Notes: generated by a model from the letters alone, not told the origin. A stretch of 64,000 bases of DNA from Aquiflexum balticum DSM 16537 (GCF_900176595.1 NZ_LT838813.1:4172001-4236000); one strand, 5' to 3'; positions 28,091-38,874 are shown, numbered from the stretch's first letter. Made by a program: numbers and translations.

Positions 28091-28873
28091 ATGAAAAAAA
28101 AGCCATTGATTTTGGTTTCTAATGACGACGGTATTACCTCTAAGGGCATCAGGGTCTTGGTAAATGTGATGAAACAATTAGGGGACGTGGTGGTAGTCGC
28201 TCCCGATAGTCCACAATCTGGGATGGGCCATGCTATTACAATAGGTGAAACACTTAGACTTTACGAGGAAGACATTTTCCCGGACGTACAGGCATTTAAA
28301 TCCAGTGGAACACCGGCAGACTGCGTTAAACTTGCCAAGCATTACGTGCTTAAAGACCGTCAACCGGATCTTGTGGTCAGTGGTATCAATCACGGAAGTA
28401 ATACTTCAATTTCCGTTTTGTATTCAGGGACCATGTCAGCAGCAATTGAAGGGGCATTGGAAGGCCTGCCATCTATTGGTTTTAGTTTGTGTGACTATTC
28501 TTCAAAAGCCGAATTCAGCCATGTTGAGGAATATGTGTATAAAATTTCCAAGCAAGTACTGGAAAATGGAATTGCGAAAGGAGTAGCACTCAATGTCAAT
28601 TTCCCACCAAAAAGAAATGAATCCATAAGAGGAATTAAAATATGCCGTCAGGCCCATGCAAAATGGCAGGAGGAATTTTCAGAAAGATTTGATCCCAATG
28701 GAAGAAAGTACTTTTGGATGGCCGGTAATTTTGTAAATTTTGATAAAGGGGAAGATAATGATGAGTGGGCTATTGCCAACAATTTTGTTTCTATTGTACC
28801 TTGCCAATACGACCTCACAGCCCATCATGCCATCAGCCAAATCAATGAGGACTGGAATTGGGATGAATTATAA
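28091..28873 (+). CDS. surE: 5'/3'-nucleotidase SurE
   Basis: This 260-residue metal-dependent survival protein removes phosphate from nucleoside monophosphates. Family motifs are LVSNDDGITSKGI (metal-binding Asp pair, residues 11-15), VAPDSPQSGMGHAIT, SSGTPADCVKLA and VVSGINHGSNTSISVLYSGTMSAAIEG, with the conserved Asn that binds metal. Length is normal. It is the third gene after ribBA and the unknown exported protein. It converges with the SDR gene, and a shared hairpin at 28907-28946 separates them. Confidence 0.96.
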   Translation: MKKKPLILVSNDDGITSKGIRVLVNVMKQLGDVVVVAPDSPQSGMGHAITIGETLRLYEEDIFPDVQAFKSSGTPADCVKLAKHYVLKDRQPDLVVSGINHGSNTSISVLYSGTMSAAIEGALEGLPSIGFSLCDYSSKAEFSHVEEYVYKISKQVLENGIAKGVALNVNFPPKRNESIRGIKICRQAHAKWQEEFSERFDPNGRKYFWMAGNFVNFDKGEDNDEWAIANNFVSIVPCQYDLTAHHAISQINEDWNWDEL

Positions 28874-28906
28874 ATTCGATCTAAACAGAGAAATTTAATG
28901 GGTATT

Positions 28907-28946
28907 AATAAGTGGCTAATGGAATCAAATCCTATAGCCACTTATT
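28907..28946. terminator. Hairpin between convergent surE and SDR genes
   Basis: AATAAGTGGCTA (28907-28918) pairs perfectly with TAGCCACTTATT (28935-28946). The right arm includes the last codons of the SDR gene. The T-tract is poor, so its efficiency is uncertain, but the placement between two converging genes suggests a bidirectional stop. Confidence 0.55.
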
Positions 28947-29765
28947 CAACAACCTTTCACTTTCCTGCCATAGTCTCTCCTGCATTTTCTTTGATCTTGC
29001 AGTAGTCGAAGGTGTATTGGGCTTACTATTTTTGAAATAGTAGCCATTATAAGATTTGTCAATTTTGTTTTTTGCCAGATAGATACTTGTTTTTGCACCT
29101 TCTTTGGGAGTTACCATAAAAGGAGTTGCCAGTTTCCACAAAAACTTAAATACTCCCGATGTTTCCATTCCAAAATTCGATTTCACAACACCTGGATGAA
29201 GGGCAAAGGAGCTCAAACCCTTACTACTATATCTGTCAACAAGAGATTTTGTAAACAGTATGTTAAATAACTTCGCATTAGCGTAGGCATTGAATGAACT
29301 GTAATTCCCATTTTCATATTGAACATCATTGAAGTTGGGTTTTGCAGCTCGGTGGGCCTCTGAACTCACATTGATTACTTTTGGAGATTTGGATTTGAGC
29401 AACAATGGAATTAAATGATGAGTGAGCAGAAAATGTCCAAGGTGGTTTGCAGAAAATGTCAATTCAAATCCATCTTTGGTAATTTCCTTATTCTGAAATA
29501 TCCCACCGGCATTGTTAATAAGGACATCAAGGTGTTCGACTTCCTTCTCTATCAAGGCAATTGATTTGACGATAGAATTCATATCAGCCAGATCTAATGG
29601 AACAAAAACTGCCTTGGTACGGATATTTGAATCCAAAGATTGAATCAGATCTTTGGCCTTGTCAAGATTTCTTGCCAAAATCAACAATTTATCAAAGTCT
29701 TTTGTAAGTGCTTTAAATGTTTCGGCTCCAATGCCGGAAGTGGGGCCTGTTATAGCTAGGTTCAT
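28932..29765 (-). CDS. Short-chain dehydrogenase/reductase
   Basis: This 277-residue Rossmann-fold NAD(P)-dependent oxidoreductase has the cofactor motif TGPTSGIG (6-13), NNAGG and a catalytic Ser-Tyr-Lys set (VINVSSEAH; YANAK). The pattern (ALHPGVVKSNFG) is that of the retinol-dehydrogenase/WWOX-like SDR group, but substrates in this group are very varied, so no substrate is assigned. It is transcribed alone, towards surE. The opsin/retinal genes are 4 kb away with an insertion sequence between; I do not infer a link. Confidence 0.88.
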   Translation of the reverse strand: MNLAITGPTSGIGAETFKALTKDFDKLLILARNLDKAKDLIQSLDSNIRTKAVFVPLDLADMNSIVKSIALIEKEVEHLDVLINNAGGIFQNKEITKDGFELTFSANHLGHFLLTHHLIPLLLKSKSPKVINVSSEAHRAAKPNFNDVQYENGNYSSFNAYANAKLFNILFTKSLVDRYSSKGLSSFALHPGVVKSNFGMETSGVFKFLWKLATPFMVTPKEGAKTSIYLAKNKIDKSYNGYYFKNSKPNTPSTTARSKKMQERLWQESERLLNKWL

Positions 29766-29994
29766 AGGATTTTTATTTTTCTAACCTTATAATTATACAT
29801 TAGGTTTTGTTTTGCCAAAAATTCTCTGACAAAGAAGAAAAAGTTATTCATGATCATGCTAGCAGGGAGAGAATTGTAGTTGATTTGAAAAATTATAGAA
29901 TAATTTGAAGAATATCCTTTTAAAATCCCTGAAGAACTTTATGAGATTTAAAGAATTCAATAAAATAATATTTTGTAAATTAAAAATTTTCTTT

Positions 29995-30003
29995 ATCCAC
30001 AAT
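29995..30003. repeat. Left target-site duplication of the IS4-family element
   Basis: ATCCACAAT occurs here and again at 31401-31409, directly bordering the two inverted ends of the element. Confidence 0.9.
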
Positions 30004-31400
30004 CACTAGTGTCCGACTAAAGTCGGCCACTAGTGAAAATAGTTTGAATTGAATAAATATAAGCACTTTTTCTGTTTGGATTGAAAAGTAAGCCCCTACG
30101 TTGGGAACAGCGAGGTTTGACCTTGGTTTTTTATGCTTTCTTTTAACTCTTTTTCGGGATCATTAAGGAAGTTGATTAGATGAACATAGCTGACCATATG
30201 AAACCTGACCAAAGCCACCATATTTGAGAATGCCCACTTTCTTTTAATAGTCTTTCGGACAACTTCCATCAGTAGAAGAGAGATAAGTGAACACCAAATC
30301 TGTATTTCAATCGCATTCTGGTTATCTCCAAGAAAATATTTGAGAGGGAAGTTTTGCTTCAGTTTCTTAAACAGGAGTTCAATTTGCCATCTGTACTTAT
30401 AGATTCCTGCTATTGTAGCGGCTTCTTGCTCAAAACTGTTGGTCAAAAACACCATGATCTTGGATTTAGTATCATCCCAGAGAACCACTCTGCGAAGTTT
30501 TAAAGTCTCTTTATTACCGTTTGCCGTGTATTCCAGCGTTATTGTTTCATCTTTAATGATTTCCTGGTCTTTATCGTCGGGCAGATCAATGTCATCTATA
30601 CTTTCATAAACAGCATTATCCTTCATTCTTGTAATAAAAAATATACCCCTGTCACTCCATTGGGCATATTGCAGATAGTCTGTATAGCCCTTATCCATAA
30701 CAATGTAAGAACCTTCAGGCACATTGAGGTGCTTTAGAAACGTGTGGTCATGTCGAACCCCTTCTGTAAACCTTATCAGACAGGGCATCAGTTCTGCTGC
30801 ATGTATCATCACGTGGGCTTTGATGCCACCTTTACTCTTCCCGTCTTTTCTTGGTCTGCCTGCGACCCTGAGGATATCTTTAAACAGGCTTATGACGGTG
30901 GAATCAACAATAAACAGCTTTTTGATCACCTCCATGTTAAGCCGGCTGTCCGGTAAAATATGACGGTGTTTTTCAAAAAGGCCCATGTAAATATCTCTGA
31001 ACACTACACTGGGCCTTTTACTGTTACCATCGGATATTGTAGATCGTTTTGGAGAAGTCTTAATTCCAATATGAATCAGTTTATTTTGCCAAGCCAAAAG
31101 ACCCGTAGAAAGCTCTCTTAAGGATGTTGCTCCACTCAAAGAACAGAAAAGCATTGTCACTAAATGCTGCCAGGTATCAAATTTCTTGTAGTATCTGTCT
31201 GATTGATGTTTGGACTTGACCTGAGACAAAACTGATTTATCAATAAAAGAAAGTAGCTGTGAAAAAATCGGCTGTCCGAAGAAATGTGTATTTTTACCCA
31301 TGCGTAATTTATGTTGTCGTAAACACAAAGTACACAAAACAGGGTAGGTTCAAGCAATTGAATCTACCCTTATTTTAAAATCGTTTCTCGGACACTAATG
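30004..31400 (-). mobile_element. IS4-family insertion sequence (1,397 bp, complete)
   Basis: The ends are imperfect inverted repeats: CACTAGTGTCCGACTAAA at the left and CATTAGTGTCCGAGAAAC read inward from the right. They are flanked by a 9-bp direct repeat, and a single intact transposase fills the interior. The left end can also fold on itself (CACTAGTG ... CACTAGTG with CCGACT/AGTCGG, 30004-30035). The right end contains a 13-bp imperfect hairpin (31341-31370). These hairpins would shield the transposase from outside transcription. The intact gene and matching duplication indicate a recent insertion into non-coding DNA. Confidence 0.95.
30096..31301 (-). CDS. IS4 family DDE transposase
   Basis: This transposase of about 401 residues catalyses cut-and-paste movement of the element. 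I chose ATG 31301 (MGKNTHFFGQPIFSQLL), which matches typical starts of this group; a TTG 36 nt further up extends the frame implausibly. DDE residues are visible in IVDSTVIS and VMDKGYTDY, and the IS4 signature Y-x2-R-x3-E-x6-K is present in YKYRWQIELLFKKLK. The N-terminal DUF4372-like region (SLLSFIDK..., TWQHLVTMLFCSLSGATSLREL) is also typical. No frameshift or internal stop is seen, so it may be active. Confidence 0.95.
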   Translation of the reverse strand: MGKNTHFFGQPIFSQLLSFIDKSVLSQVKSKHQSDRYYKKFDTWQHLVTMLFCSLSGATSLRELSTGLLAWQNKLIHIGIKTSPKRSTISDGNSKRPSVVFRDIYMGLFEKHRHILPDSRLNMEVIKKLFIVDSTVISLFKDILRVAGRPRKDGKSKGGIKAHVMIHAAELMPCLIRFTEGVRHDHTFLKHLNVPEGSYIVMDKGYTDYLQYAQWSDRGIFFITRMKDNAVYESIDDIDLPDDKDQEIIKDETITLEYTANGNKETLKLRRVVLWDDTKSKIMVFLTNSFEQEAATIAGIYKYRWQIELLFKKLKQNFPLKYFLGDNQNAIEIQIWCSLISLLLMEVVRKTIKRKWAFSNMVALVRFHMVSYVHLINFLNDPEKELKESIKNQGQTSLFPT

Positions 31401-31409
31401 ATCCACAAT
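31401..31409. repeat. Right target-site duplication of the IS4-family element
   Basis: Second copy of ATCCACAAT, immediately after the right inverted end. Confidence 0.9.
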
Positions 31410-31493
31410 TTAAAATTTGTATTTTTAAAAACGAATAATTGCATTAATAGCAAAATCAGGAAACTGAATGGATTTCTTTAATCAGTAACTGAT

Positions 31494-32375
31494 TTGATAA
31501 TCAGAAAATTGAAAGAAACTGTAGCTAGGATTTATTTAAATCAAAATTCAAAAGTGAAAGGAACACAGAAATTTGTTGATATTGAAAAAATAATCAAGGG
31601 CAAAAGTGCCACTTTTTATAAGTGGGTGCCGGGATTTGTTTTGGGTTATATCAAAAGGATAGTTCATGAAAATGAGGTCAATCAAATCATGGCCAAAATA
31701 GGTCACCTCCAAGGAATTGATTTTGTAAATTCACTGATTGAAGAGTTTGGAGTGGAAGTAAGTCTGAAAGGTGCAGAAAATATTCCCTTGGACCGTTCTG
31801 TAATTTTCGCAGCAAACCATCCACTTGGCGGAATGGATGGGATAGCATTTATGTATGCATTGGGTAAATACAGAACTGATTTAAGGGTTTTGGTCAACGA
31901 TATACTTACCAATATCAAAAACTTTGAACCTATGTTCATTCCAGTCAACAAGTTGGGATCTAACAGTAGAGAGGTTACGAAATTGATAGAAGAAACTTAT
32001 GCAAGTGACAATGCAATACTCGTCTTTCCAGCAGGCTTGGTTTCCCGGAAACAAGCCAAAGGAATAATGGACCTAGAGTGGAAAAAGAGTTTTATAAGCA
32101 AATCCAAAAAATATAAAAAGGATATTGTGCCTGTTTATATTGAAGGTAGAAACTCAGATTTCTTTTATAATTTTGCTAAAATACGTAAAATGCTGGGCGT
32201 CAAGGTGAATTTAGAAATGTTTTATCTTTCAGATGAAATGTTTTCCCAAAAAGGAAAAAAAGTTGTCATACATGTAGGAAAACCTATTTCTTACAAGTAT
32301 TTTGATAAATTGAAAAGTGAAATAGAATGGGCTGAGGAGGTTAAAAGTCTGGTTTACCAAATGGCCTTAAAATAA
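31494..32375 (+). CDS. PlsC-like O-acyltransferase, probable glycine-lipid second step (GlsA-like)
   Basis: This 293-residue lysolipid acyltransferase-type protein has the catalytic motif AANHPLGGMDG (His109 and Asp115, five residues apart) and FPAGLVSR as the substrate-binding block. The start is a TTG at 31494; no in-frame ATG fits better. It lies 4 nt before a GNAT-type N-acyltransferase gene. In Bacteroidota such adjacent O- and N-acyltransferases (GlsA/GlsB in Bacteroides; OlsA/OlsB elsewhere) build N-acyloxyacyl amino-acid lipids: the N-acyltransferase acylates the amino acid and the O-acyltransferase adds the second chain. The assignment rests on gene pairing and family, so the head group (glycine or ornithine) is inferred. 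Confidence 0.75.
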   Translation: MIIRKLKETVARIYLNQNSKVKGTQKFVDIEKIIKGKSATFYKWVPGFVLGYIKRIVHENEVNQIMAKIGHLQGIDFVNSLIEEFGVEVSLKGAENIPLDRSVIFAANHPLGGMDGIAFMYALGKYRTDLRVLVNDILTNIKNFEPMFIPVNKLGSNSREVTKLIEETYASDNAILVFPAGLVSRKQAKGIMDLEWKKSFISKSKKYKKDIVPVYIEGRNSDFFYNFAKIRKMLGVKVNLEMFYLSDEMFSQKGKKVVIHVGKPISYKYFDKLKSEIEWAEEVKSLVYQMALK

Positions 32376-32379
32376 TATT

Positions 32380-33333
32380 ATGCAAGAAATTATACCTCCT
32401 GTAGACAAAGATTTAGTAGAGAAAGAACTTAATTCCGAGAGGTTTCTTAGGTATGCCAATAATGGTGACAACCATATTTATCTGGTTGATTTTCATAATT
32501 CCCCAAATGTGATCAGAGAAATTGGAAGACTTAGGGAATTGACATTTAGGTCAGCGGGGGGCGGAACAGGTTTGGCTTTGGACATCGATGAGAATGACAC
32601 CAATGAAAATTGCTATCAGCAATTGATTACCTGGAATCCTGAGGATAAAGAGATTGTGGCTGGTTATAGATTGATACATTGTAAAAATGCCAAGATCGAT
32701 GAAAATGGACATATTAATTTGTCTACGGCACATTTATTTGAGTTTTCCAAAGATTTTTTGACTAATTATATACCCTATACTATTGAATTGGGCCGGTCAT
32801 TTGTACAACCAAAATATCAGCCAAGTATAGATAACAGGAAAGGGCTTTTTTCTTTGGATAATCTTTGGGATGGCTTAGGTGCAATCGTGATGTTAAACCC
32901 CGAAGTAAAGTACCTTTTTGGAAAAGTAACCATGTATCCGCATTATGACAGAGAAGCAAGGGATATGTTACTTTGTTTTATGCATCATTATTTTCCTGAT
33001 AATGAATCTCTTGTTGTCCCTCACAAGCATTTAACTTTAACTTATGAAACTGATATTTCAGGGTTTAAAACGGAATTGGAGAAGTTGGATTATAAAGAAG
33101 GGTATAAATTGCTGAATTCAAAAATACGTGCTGCAAAAGAAAATATCCCACCTTTGATCAATACCTACATGAATCTGTCCCCGACAATGAAAACCTTCGG
33201 GACAGCATTGAACGACGAATTTGGAGCAGTGGAAGAAACAGGTATTATGATTACGATTGCCCATATCTATGAAAGTAAGAAGCATCGGCATATGGAAACG
33301 TTTGAAAGAGATAGGGTGTTTGGAAGTAGATGA
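32380..33333 (+). CDS. GNAT-fold N-acyltransferase, probable amino-acid lipid first step (GlsB/OlsB-like)
   Basis: This 317-residue protein of the hemolysin/OlsB-like acetyltransferase group has features such as IREIGRLRELTFRSAGGGTG, VAGYRLIHC, YTIELGRSFVQPKYQ and LFGKVTMYPHYD. The last three are typical of GNAT acyltransferases that use long-chain acyl-ACP. The expected reaction is N-acylation of glycine or another amino acid with a 3-hydroxy fatty acid. It follows the PlsC-like gene by 4 nt and overlaps the CoA-binding gene by 4 nt (ATGA), so translation of the three is probably coupled. The IS4 element sits about 90 nt upstream of this operon and could influence its expression. Confidence 0.75.
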   Translation: MQEIIPPVDKDLVEKELNSERFLRYANNGDNHIYLVDFHNSPNVIREIGRLRELTFRSAGGGTGLALDIDENDTNENCYQQLITWNPEDKEIVAGYRLIHCKNAKIDENGHINLSTAHLFEFSKDFLTNYIPYTIELGRSFVQPKYQPSIDNRKGLFSLDNLWDGLGAIVMLNPEVKYLFGKVTMYPHYDREARDMLLCFMHHYFPDNESLVVPHKHLTLTYETDISGFKTELEKLDYKEGYKLLNSKIRAAKENIPPLINTYMNLSPTMKTFGTALNDEFGAVEETGIMITIAHIYESKKHRHMETFERDRVFGSR

Positions 33334-33707
33334 AAAACAGAGATATTAAAACAGTAATCCTTGGTGCTTCAACAAATCCAGGAAGATATTCATACTTTGC
33401 AGCTCAGATGTTTTCAGAAAGAAACCTTGATTTTGTCCCCATTGGGCTAAAAAAAGGGGAATTGTTTGGAAAGGAAATATTGGATATACGACAAAAACCA
33501 CACGTAGAAGATGTCCACACGGTAACCTTATATATTGGTACAGCAAATCAGGTTGAATACTATGATTATATTCTTTCTCTGAAGCCTAAAAGGATTATTT
33601 TTAATCCGGGAACTGAAAATCCGGACCTTATGGAATTGGCAAAGAAAAATAATATAGATGTTTGGCCTGCCTGTAATCTTGTTCTCTTAAGTACCGGACA
33701 ATATTAA
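33330..33707 (+). CDS. CoA-binding protein (YccU-like Rossmann domain)
   Basis: This 125-residue protein is a single CoA_binding_2 domain. It has VILGASTNPGRYSYFAAQMF as the nucleotide loop, VPIGLKKGE, VTLYIGTANQVEYYDYIL and IIFNPGTENPDL, followed by ACNLVLL. Proteins of this kind bind CoA but their role is not known. The start codon overlaps the stop of the N-acyltransferase gene (ATGA), so it belongs to that operon, and a link to acyl-CoA handling is a reasonable inference only. Its stop overlaps the stop of the convergent blh gene. Confidence 0.88.
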   Translation: MKNRDIKTVILGASTNPGRYSYFAAQMFSERNLDFVPIGLKKGELFGKEILDIRQKPHVEDVHTVTLYIGTANQVEYYDYILSLKPKRIIFNPGTENPDLMELAKKNNIDVWPACNLVLLSTGQY

Positions 33708-34576
33708 CCTTTTCTTGTGTCCAAAAACATATTCATATACCAAATATGAGGCGCTGAGATTAATGAAACCAGGACAAAAAACAGCAATGTCAATTGGTCC
33801 GGGTTCATCATTTTGGAAAATATAATCAAGATCACAGATATTCCTGTTAAACTTATCAATGTAAATGGTAAAAGCTTCTTTATGAACCCTTTAAGCTTAT
33901 CCACTTTTAAATAATTTTCTAATGCTTCAAATTCTTCTTTCATGCTTGGAAGGGAATGCCAAAACCCAAAATAGATAATAAAACCAAGAAGCAGAGGTAA
34001 GTAATAGAGTAAAATGCCCAAGCACATGGATTCCAACAATAGCCCAAAAGCCTCTTTTTGAAGATTGATTAAAATGAGAATTGTTGAAAAGGAAAAGGTT
34101 AAAAGGATAAACAGAAATCCATAATTTTCGAGGAAACTCACCTCAATAATATTTGATAAAATGGATGTGGTATATTCAAAGTCTCCCCAAAGAATAGTGC
34201 TTAAAAAAAACAGACCCAAAGAAAGATAAGTTAACCTTTCAAATTTTTTTATTCTAAATTTAATGAAATGACTTTGCCCAAAGTGGTAAGCAGACATTAA
34301 AATAAATGCGAAAAGTGCCCATTTAGGAAAAATCATCCAAACTGCCAAGTAAACCACGATAATCGCCAGGTACTTGACAATGAACTTAAAAAGTTTTTCT
34401 TTATTGATTTCCGGGCTGAGCAAAAGATGGTCAATCGCTCCATGTGGAATTCCAACTAAAATCAAGATCGAGATGAAGCAAATCCACTCATATAATTCGT
34501 TTCCCTGAAAAAATAATAAATAAGTTAAACCTAAACTTAATCCAAAAATCTTTCCAATTATCTCAATGTTTTTCAT
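33704..34576 (-). CDS. blh: Brp/Blh beta-carotene 15,15'-dioxygenase
   Basis: This 290-residue integral membrane enzyme splits beta-carotene into two retinal molecules. Family motifs are VGIPHGAIDHLLL, SAYHFGQSHF and FGFWHSLPSM, whose histidines bind the catalytic iron. About eight hydrophobic helices fit the family. The start ATG lies inside the end of the lycopene cyclase gene (14-nt overlap), so the two are translationally coupled. It is the last gene of the opsin locus and its 3' end overlaps the convergent CoA-binding gene by 4 nt. The product supplies the chromophore of the neighbouring opsin. Confidence 0.93.
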   Translation of the reverse strand: MKNIEIIGKIFGLSLGLTYLLFFQGNELYEWICFISILILVGIPHGAIDHLLLSPEINKEKLFKFIVKYLAIIVVYLAVWMIFPKWALFAFILMSAYHFGQSHFIKFRIKKFERLTYLSLGLFFLSTILWGDFEYTTSILSNIIEVSFLENYGFLFILLTFSFSTILILINLQKEAFGLLLESMCLGILLYYLPLLLGFIIYFGFWHSLPSMKEEFEALENYLKVDKLKGFIKKLLPFTLISLTGISVILIIFSKMMNPDQLTLLFFVLVSLISAPHIWYMNMFLDTRKG

Positions 34577-35714
34577 AACTCAAAAGAGATTTGATGAAAA
34601 TGGCAAACTTCAATCTTGAAAGAATCCCGATCTCTTCCCATAAACTGGTTTCTTCACTTAAAAATTTCAGCACCACATTTGCCCTATTGTTTTCAAACAT
34701 TTTGCTGAAAATGCTAGGCAATGCGTTGGGCCATTTGACAGCAATATTTAAAATGATGTTGTCATAAAATTTAAATCCTCTTTTCCTATCCCATTTTCTT
34801 GAATTCACTTTTCCGGTGGTTGTCAATTCTTTGACTATAGACTTGCAATGTTTTTGAATATCATAAAAGGTATAACCTGTAGATGGCTTGGAACAACCGG
34901 CCAATGTCCCTAAGTGGATGATATTGGAATACTGACTTGAAGGTACTTCTAAAGTTGTCATAGGAATAGTGCCCGACTCTTTAAAAGTGACCACATATTC
35001 ATTGATTTTAAGCTCATTTTGAAGGTAATCCCTTAATTGCGCTTCCATATTTGGCAGATCTATCTCTTCTTTGGTGTAAAGCGTATATTCAACAAGGGCC
35101 TCATTCTCATTGTATGGAAGTGTGTAAAAAAAATCCGTTTTATTTTTCTGATCAGAGACAAAATGCATGAGGGAAACTGCCTTGGGATTAAAACAGTTTT
35201 TTTCGCAGGAAATTTTCCATCCAACAAATACCTGTTTTAGAACGGGTATATTTTTCAATGGAGAGGTGAATGGTATGCTATTGAACAAAACAGTAGACCT
35301 AAAGTCACCTGAATTCAAAGTTGAAACAGTTACAGGACCTTGTTCAGCCCCTTCAATATTCAAAACCCTGTCTTCTAAAAAAGAAACATTTGGGAACAAT
35401 TTGATCTTTTCTAAAACTTCCAAATAAAAATCCGAAGATTTGATATGGTAATAATTCAAATTTTGAAGTTTCGATGAAACTGAATTATTGGAATCAGTAA
35501 TTCTAACTGAATCCCAAAAAATCAAAGGGGTATTTTTTGGATGGATATCCAGTGGTTTTTCAGCCCAATAACACCACGTTCTATCATTTTCGGTTTTGGA
35601 GGAATTGTCAATAAGCAAAATTTTCTTATCTCTTAAGTGACTGTCGAGTAGATAATAAACCAAACTTAATCCTGAACATCCAAGACCTGTAACAATATAA
35701 TCGTATGTATCCAT
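34563..35714 (-). CDS. crtY: Lycopene beta-cyclase
   Basis: This 383-residue FAD-dependent enzyme closes the beta rings of lycopene to give beta-carotene. The N-terminal dinucleotide site is YIVTGLGCSGLSLVYYLL. Also typical are NDRTWCYW, ALVEYTLYT, GTIPMTTLEVPS and CSKPSTGYTFYDIQKH. I chose ATG 35714 (MDTYDYIVTG): the frame is open to 35747, but that extension lies in the terminator hairpin after the opsin gene. It overlaps blh by 14 nt. crtE, crtB and crtI are not in the window, so lycopene must be made by genes elsewhere. Confidence 0.93.
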   Translation of the reverse strand: MDTYDYIVTGLGCSGLSLVYYLLDSHLRDKKILLIDNSSKTENDRTWCYWAEKPLDIHPKNTPLIFWDSVRITDSNNSVSSKLQNLNYYHIKSSDFYLEVLEKIKLFPNVSFLEDRVLNIEGAEQGPVTVSTLNSGDFRSTVLFNSIPFTSPLKNIPVLKQVFVGWKISCEKNCFNPKAVSLMHFVSDQKNKTDFFYTLPYNENEALVEYTLYTKEEIDLPNMEAQLRDYLQNELKINEYVVTFKESGTIPMTTLEVPSSQYSNIIHLGTLAGCSKPSTGYTFYDIQKHCKSIVKELTTTGKVNSRKWDRKRGFKFYDNIILNIAVKWPNALPSIFSKMFENNRANVVLKFLSEETSLWEEIGILSRLKFAIFIKSLLSYEKH

Positions 35715-35730
35715 TGGCTTTTGGGTTGGG

Positions 35731-35764
35731 AAAAAAAAGGACTTCACTGTGTGCAGTGAAGTCC
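35731..35764 (-). terminator. Strong terminator between opsin and crtY
   Basis: GGACTTCACTG (35739-35749) and CAGTGAAGTCC (35754-35764) pair over 11 bp with a 4-nt loop. On the minus strand the stem is followed by eight T residues (35731-35738). It begins about 10 nt after the opsin stop and ends 17 nt before the crtY start, so crtY-blh probably depend on read-through or a weak promoter of their own. Confidence 0.9.
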
Positions 35765-35773
35765 CATGATTTT

Positions 35774-36526
35774 TTAAGCTAATTGGGTTTTTTTGGCCTT
35801 GGCTGTTTCCGAAATGGCCACAGAATAAATTACCAAACCAAATCCGATTTTGTTGATCGCATCAGCTAGGTTGTAAAATAAATCAATACTACTAACTTCA
35901 AATGCTCCTGACAATAAATTTCCTGGAAGGACCATGTATCCTATTGGATAAATTGACCAACCCAAGGTGATAAATATTTTCAATAAAAACATCGCTCTAT
36001 TGAGAGCAGGACTATTTGAACCTTTAGCTAATTTGGCTACATCACCGGCAAACACTTCATATACGATATACAAATAACCAACTGTTGAGAAAATCCCCCA
36101 CATAATGTTATTGTCTATACCTGATGTTTCACCGATATAACCGGTAATCAACATCAATAAAGAAGCAAGAATAAGCTTGGTAAGCGTACTGGTTTTTGCA
36201 CCAAATGGTTTTGTCAATAAATAGAATTCCACACACATCAAAGGAACAGTTAATGTCCAATCAACATACCTGAATGCTGTTGGACTTTGACCTGTTTGAA
36301 GGTAGAAATCTCTCATATAATAATAATGTACTGCCGCAATTCCTGTGATAAGACCGGAAACCAGTAAAGAAGTTTTCCATTTATCACTTACAGAGCTTCT
36401 TTCAACAAAGAAAAAAACTGCGGAAGCAAACATTGCCATGTACCCAATGAAGAAGGTAATGGCTACGGGGTCACTATTGATCAGTTTGTCTAAACCAATC
36501 AAATCTGCTGTTAAGATGGCATTCAT
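35774..36526 (-). CDS. Proteorhodopsin (outward proton pump type)
   Basis: This 250-residue seven-helix microbial rhodopsin has helix C RYVDWTLTVPLMCVE, with the D-T-E triad of proton-pumping proteorhodopsins: Asp89 (counter-ion), Thr93, Glu100 (proton donor). The tuning position next to the donor is Met97, as in green-absorbing Bacteroidota forms. The conserved helix-B His67 (VHYYYMRD) and the retinal-binding Lys226 (ADAINKIGFG) are present. By eye, Phe146 occupies the helix-E site where antenna-binding opsins have Gly, arguing against a carotenoid antenna. Light drives protons out to raise the membrane potential. Retinal supply is encoded downstream (crtY, blh). It is divergent from gyrB. 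Confidence 0.96.
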   Translation of the reverse strand: MNAILTADLIGLDKLINSDPVAITFFIGYMAMFASAVFFFVERSSVSDKWKTSLLVSGLITGIAAVHYYYMRDFYLQTGQSPTAFRYVDWTLTVPLMCVEFYLLTKPFGAKTSTLTKLILASLLMLITGYIGETSGIDNNIMWGIFSTVGYLYIVYEVFAGDVAKLAKGSNSPALNRAMFLLKIFITLGWSIYPIGYMVLPGNLLSGAFEVSSIDLFYNLADAINKIGFGLVIYSVAISETAKAKKTQLA

Positions 36527-38862
<2,336 letters not shown>

Positions 38863-38874
38863 TAATTAAAACTT

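Noticed and set aside
28932-29765. Retinol dehydrogenase acting with the opsin locus
   Set aside because: The SDR group resembles such enzymes but substrates vary widely, the gene is 4 kb away on a separate transcript, and an insertion sequence lies between.
35715-35747. Longer start of the lycopene cyclase
   Set aside because: The extra 11 codons lie on the terminator hairpin after the opsin gene, and the FAD motif begins properly from ATG 35714.
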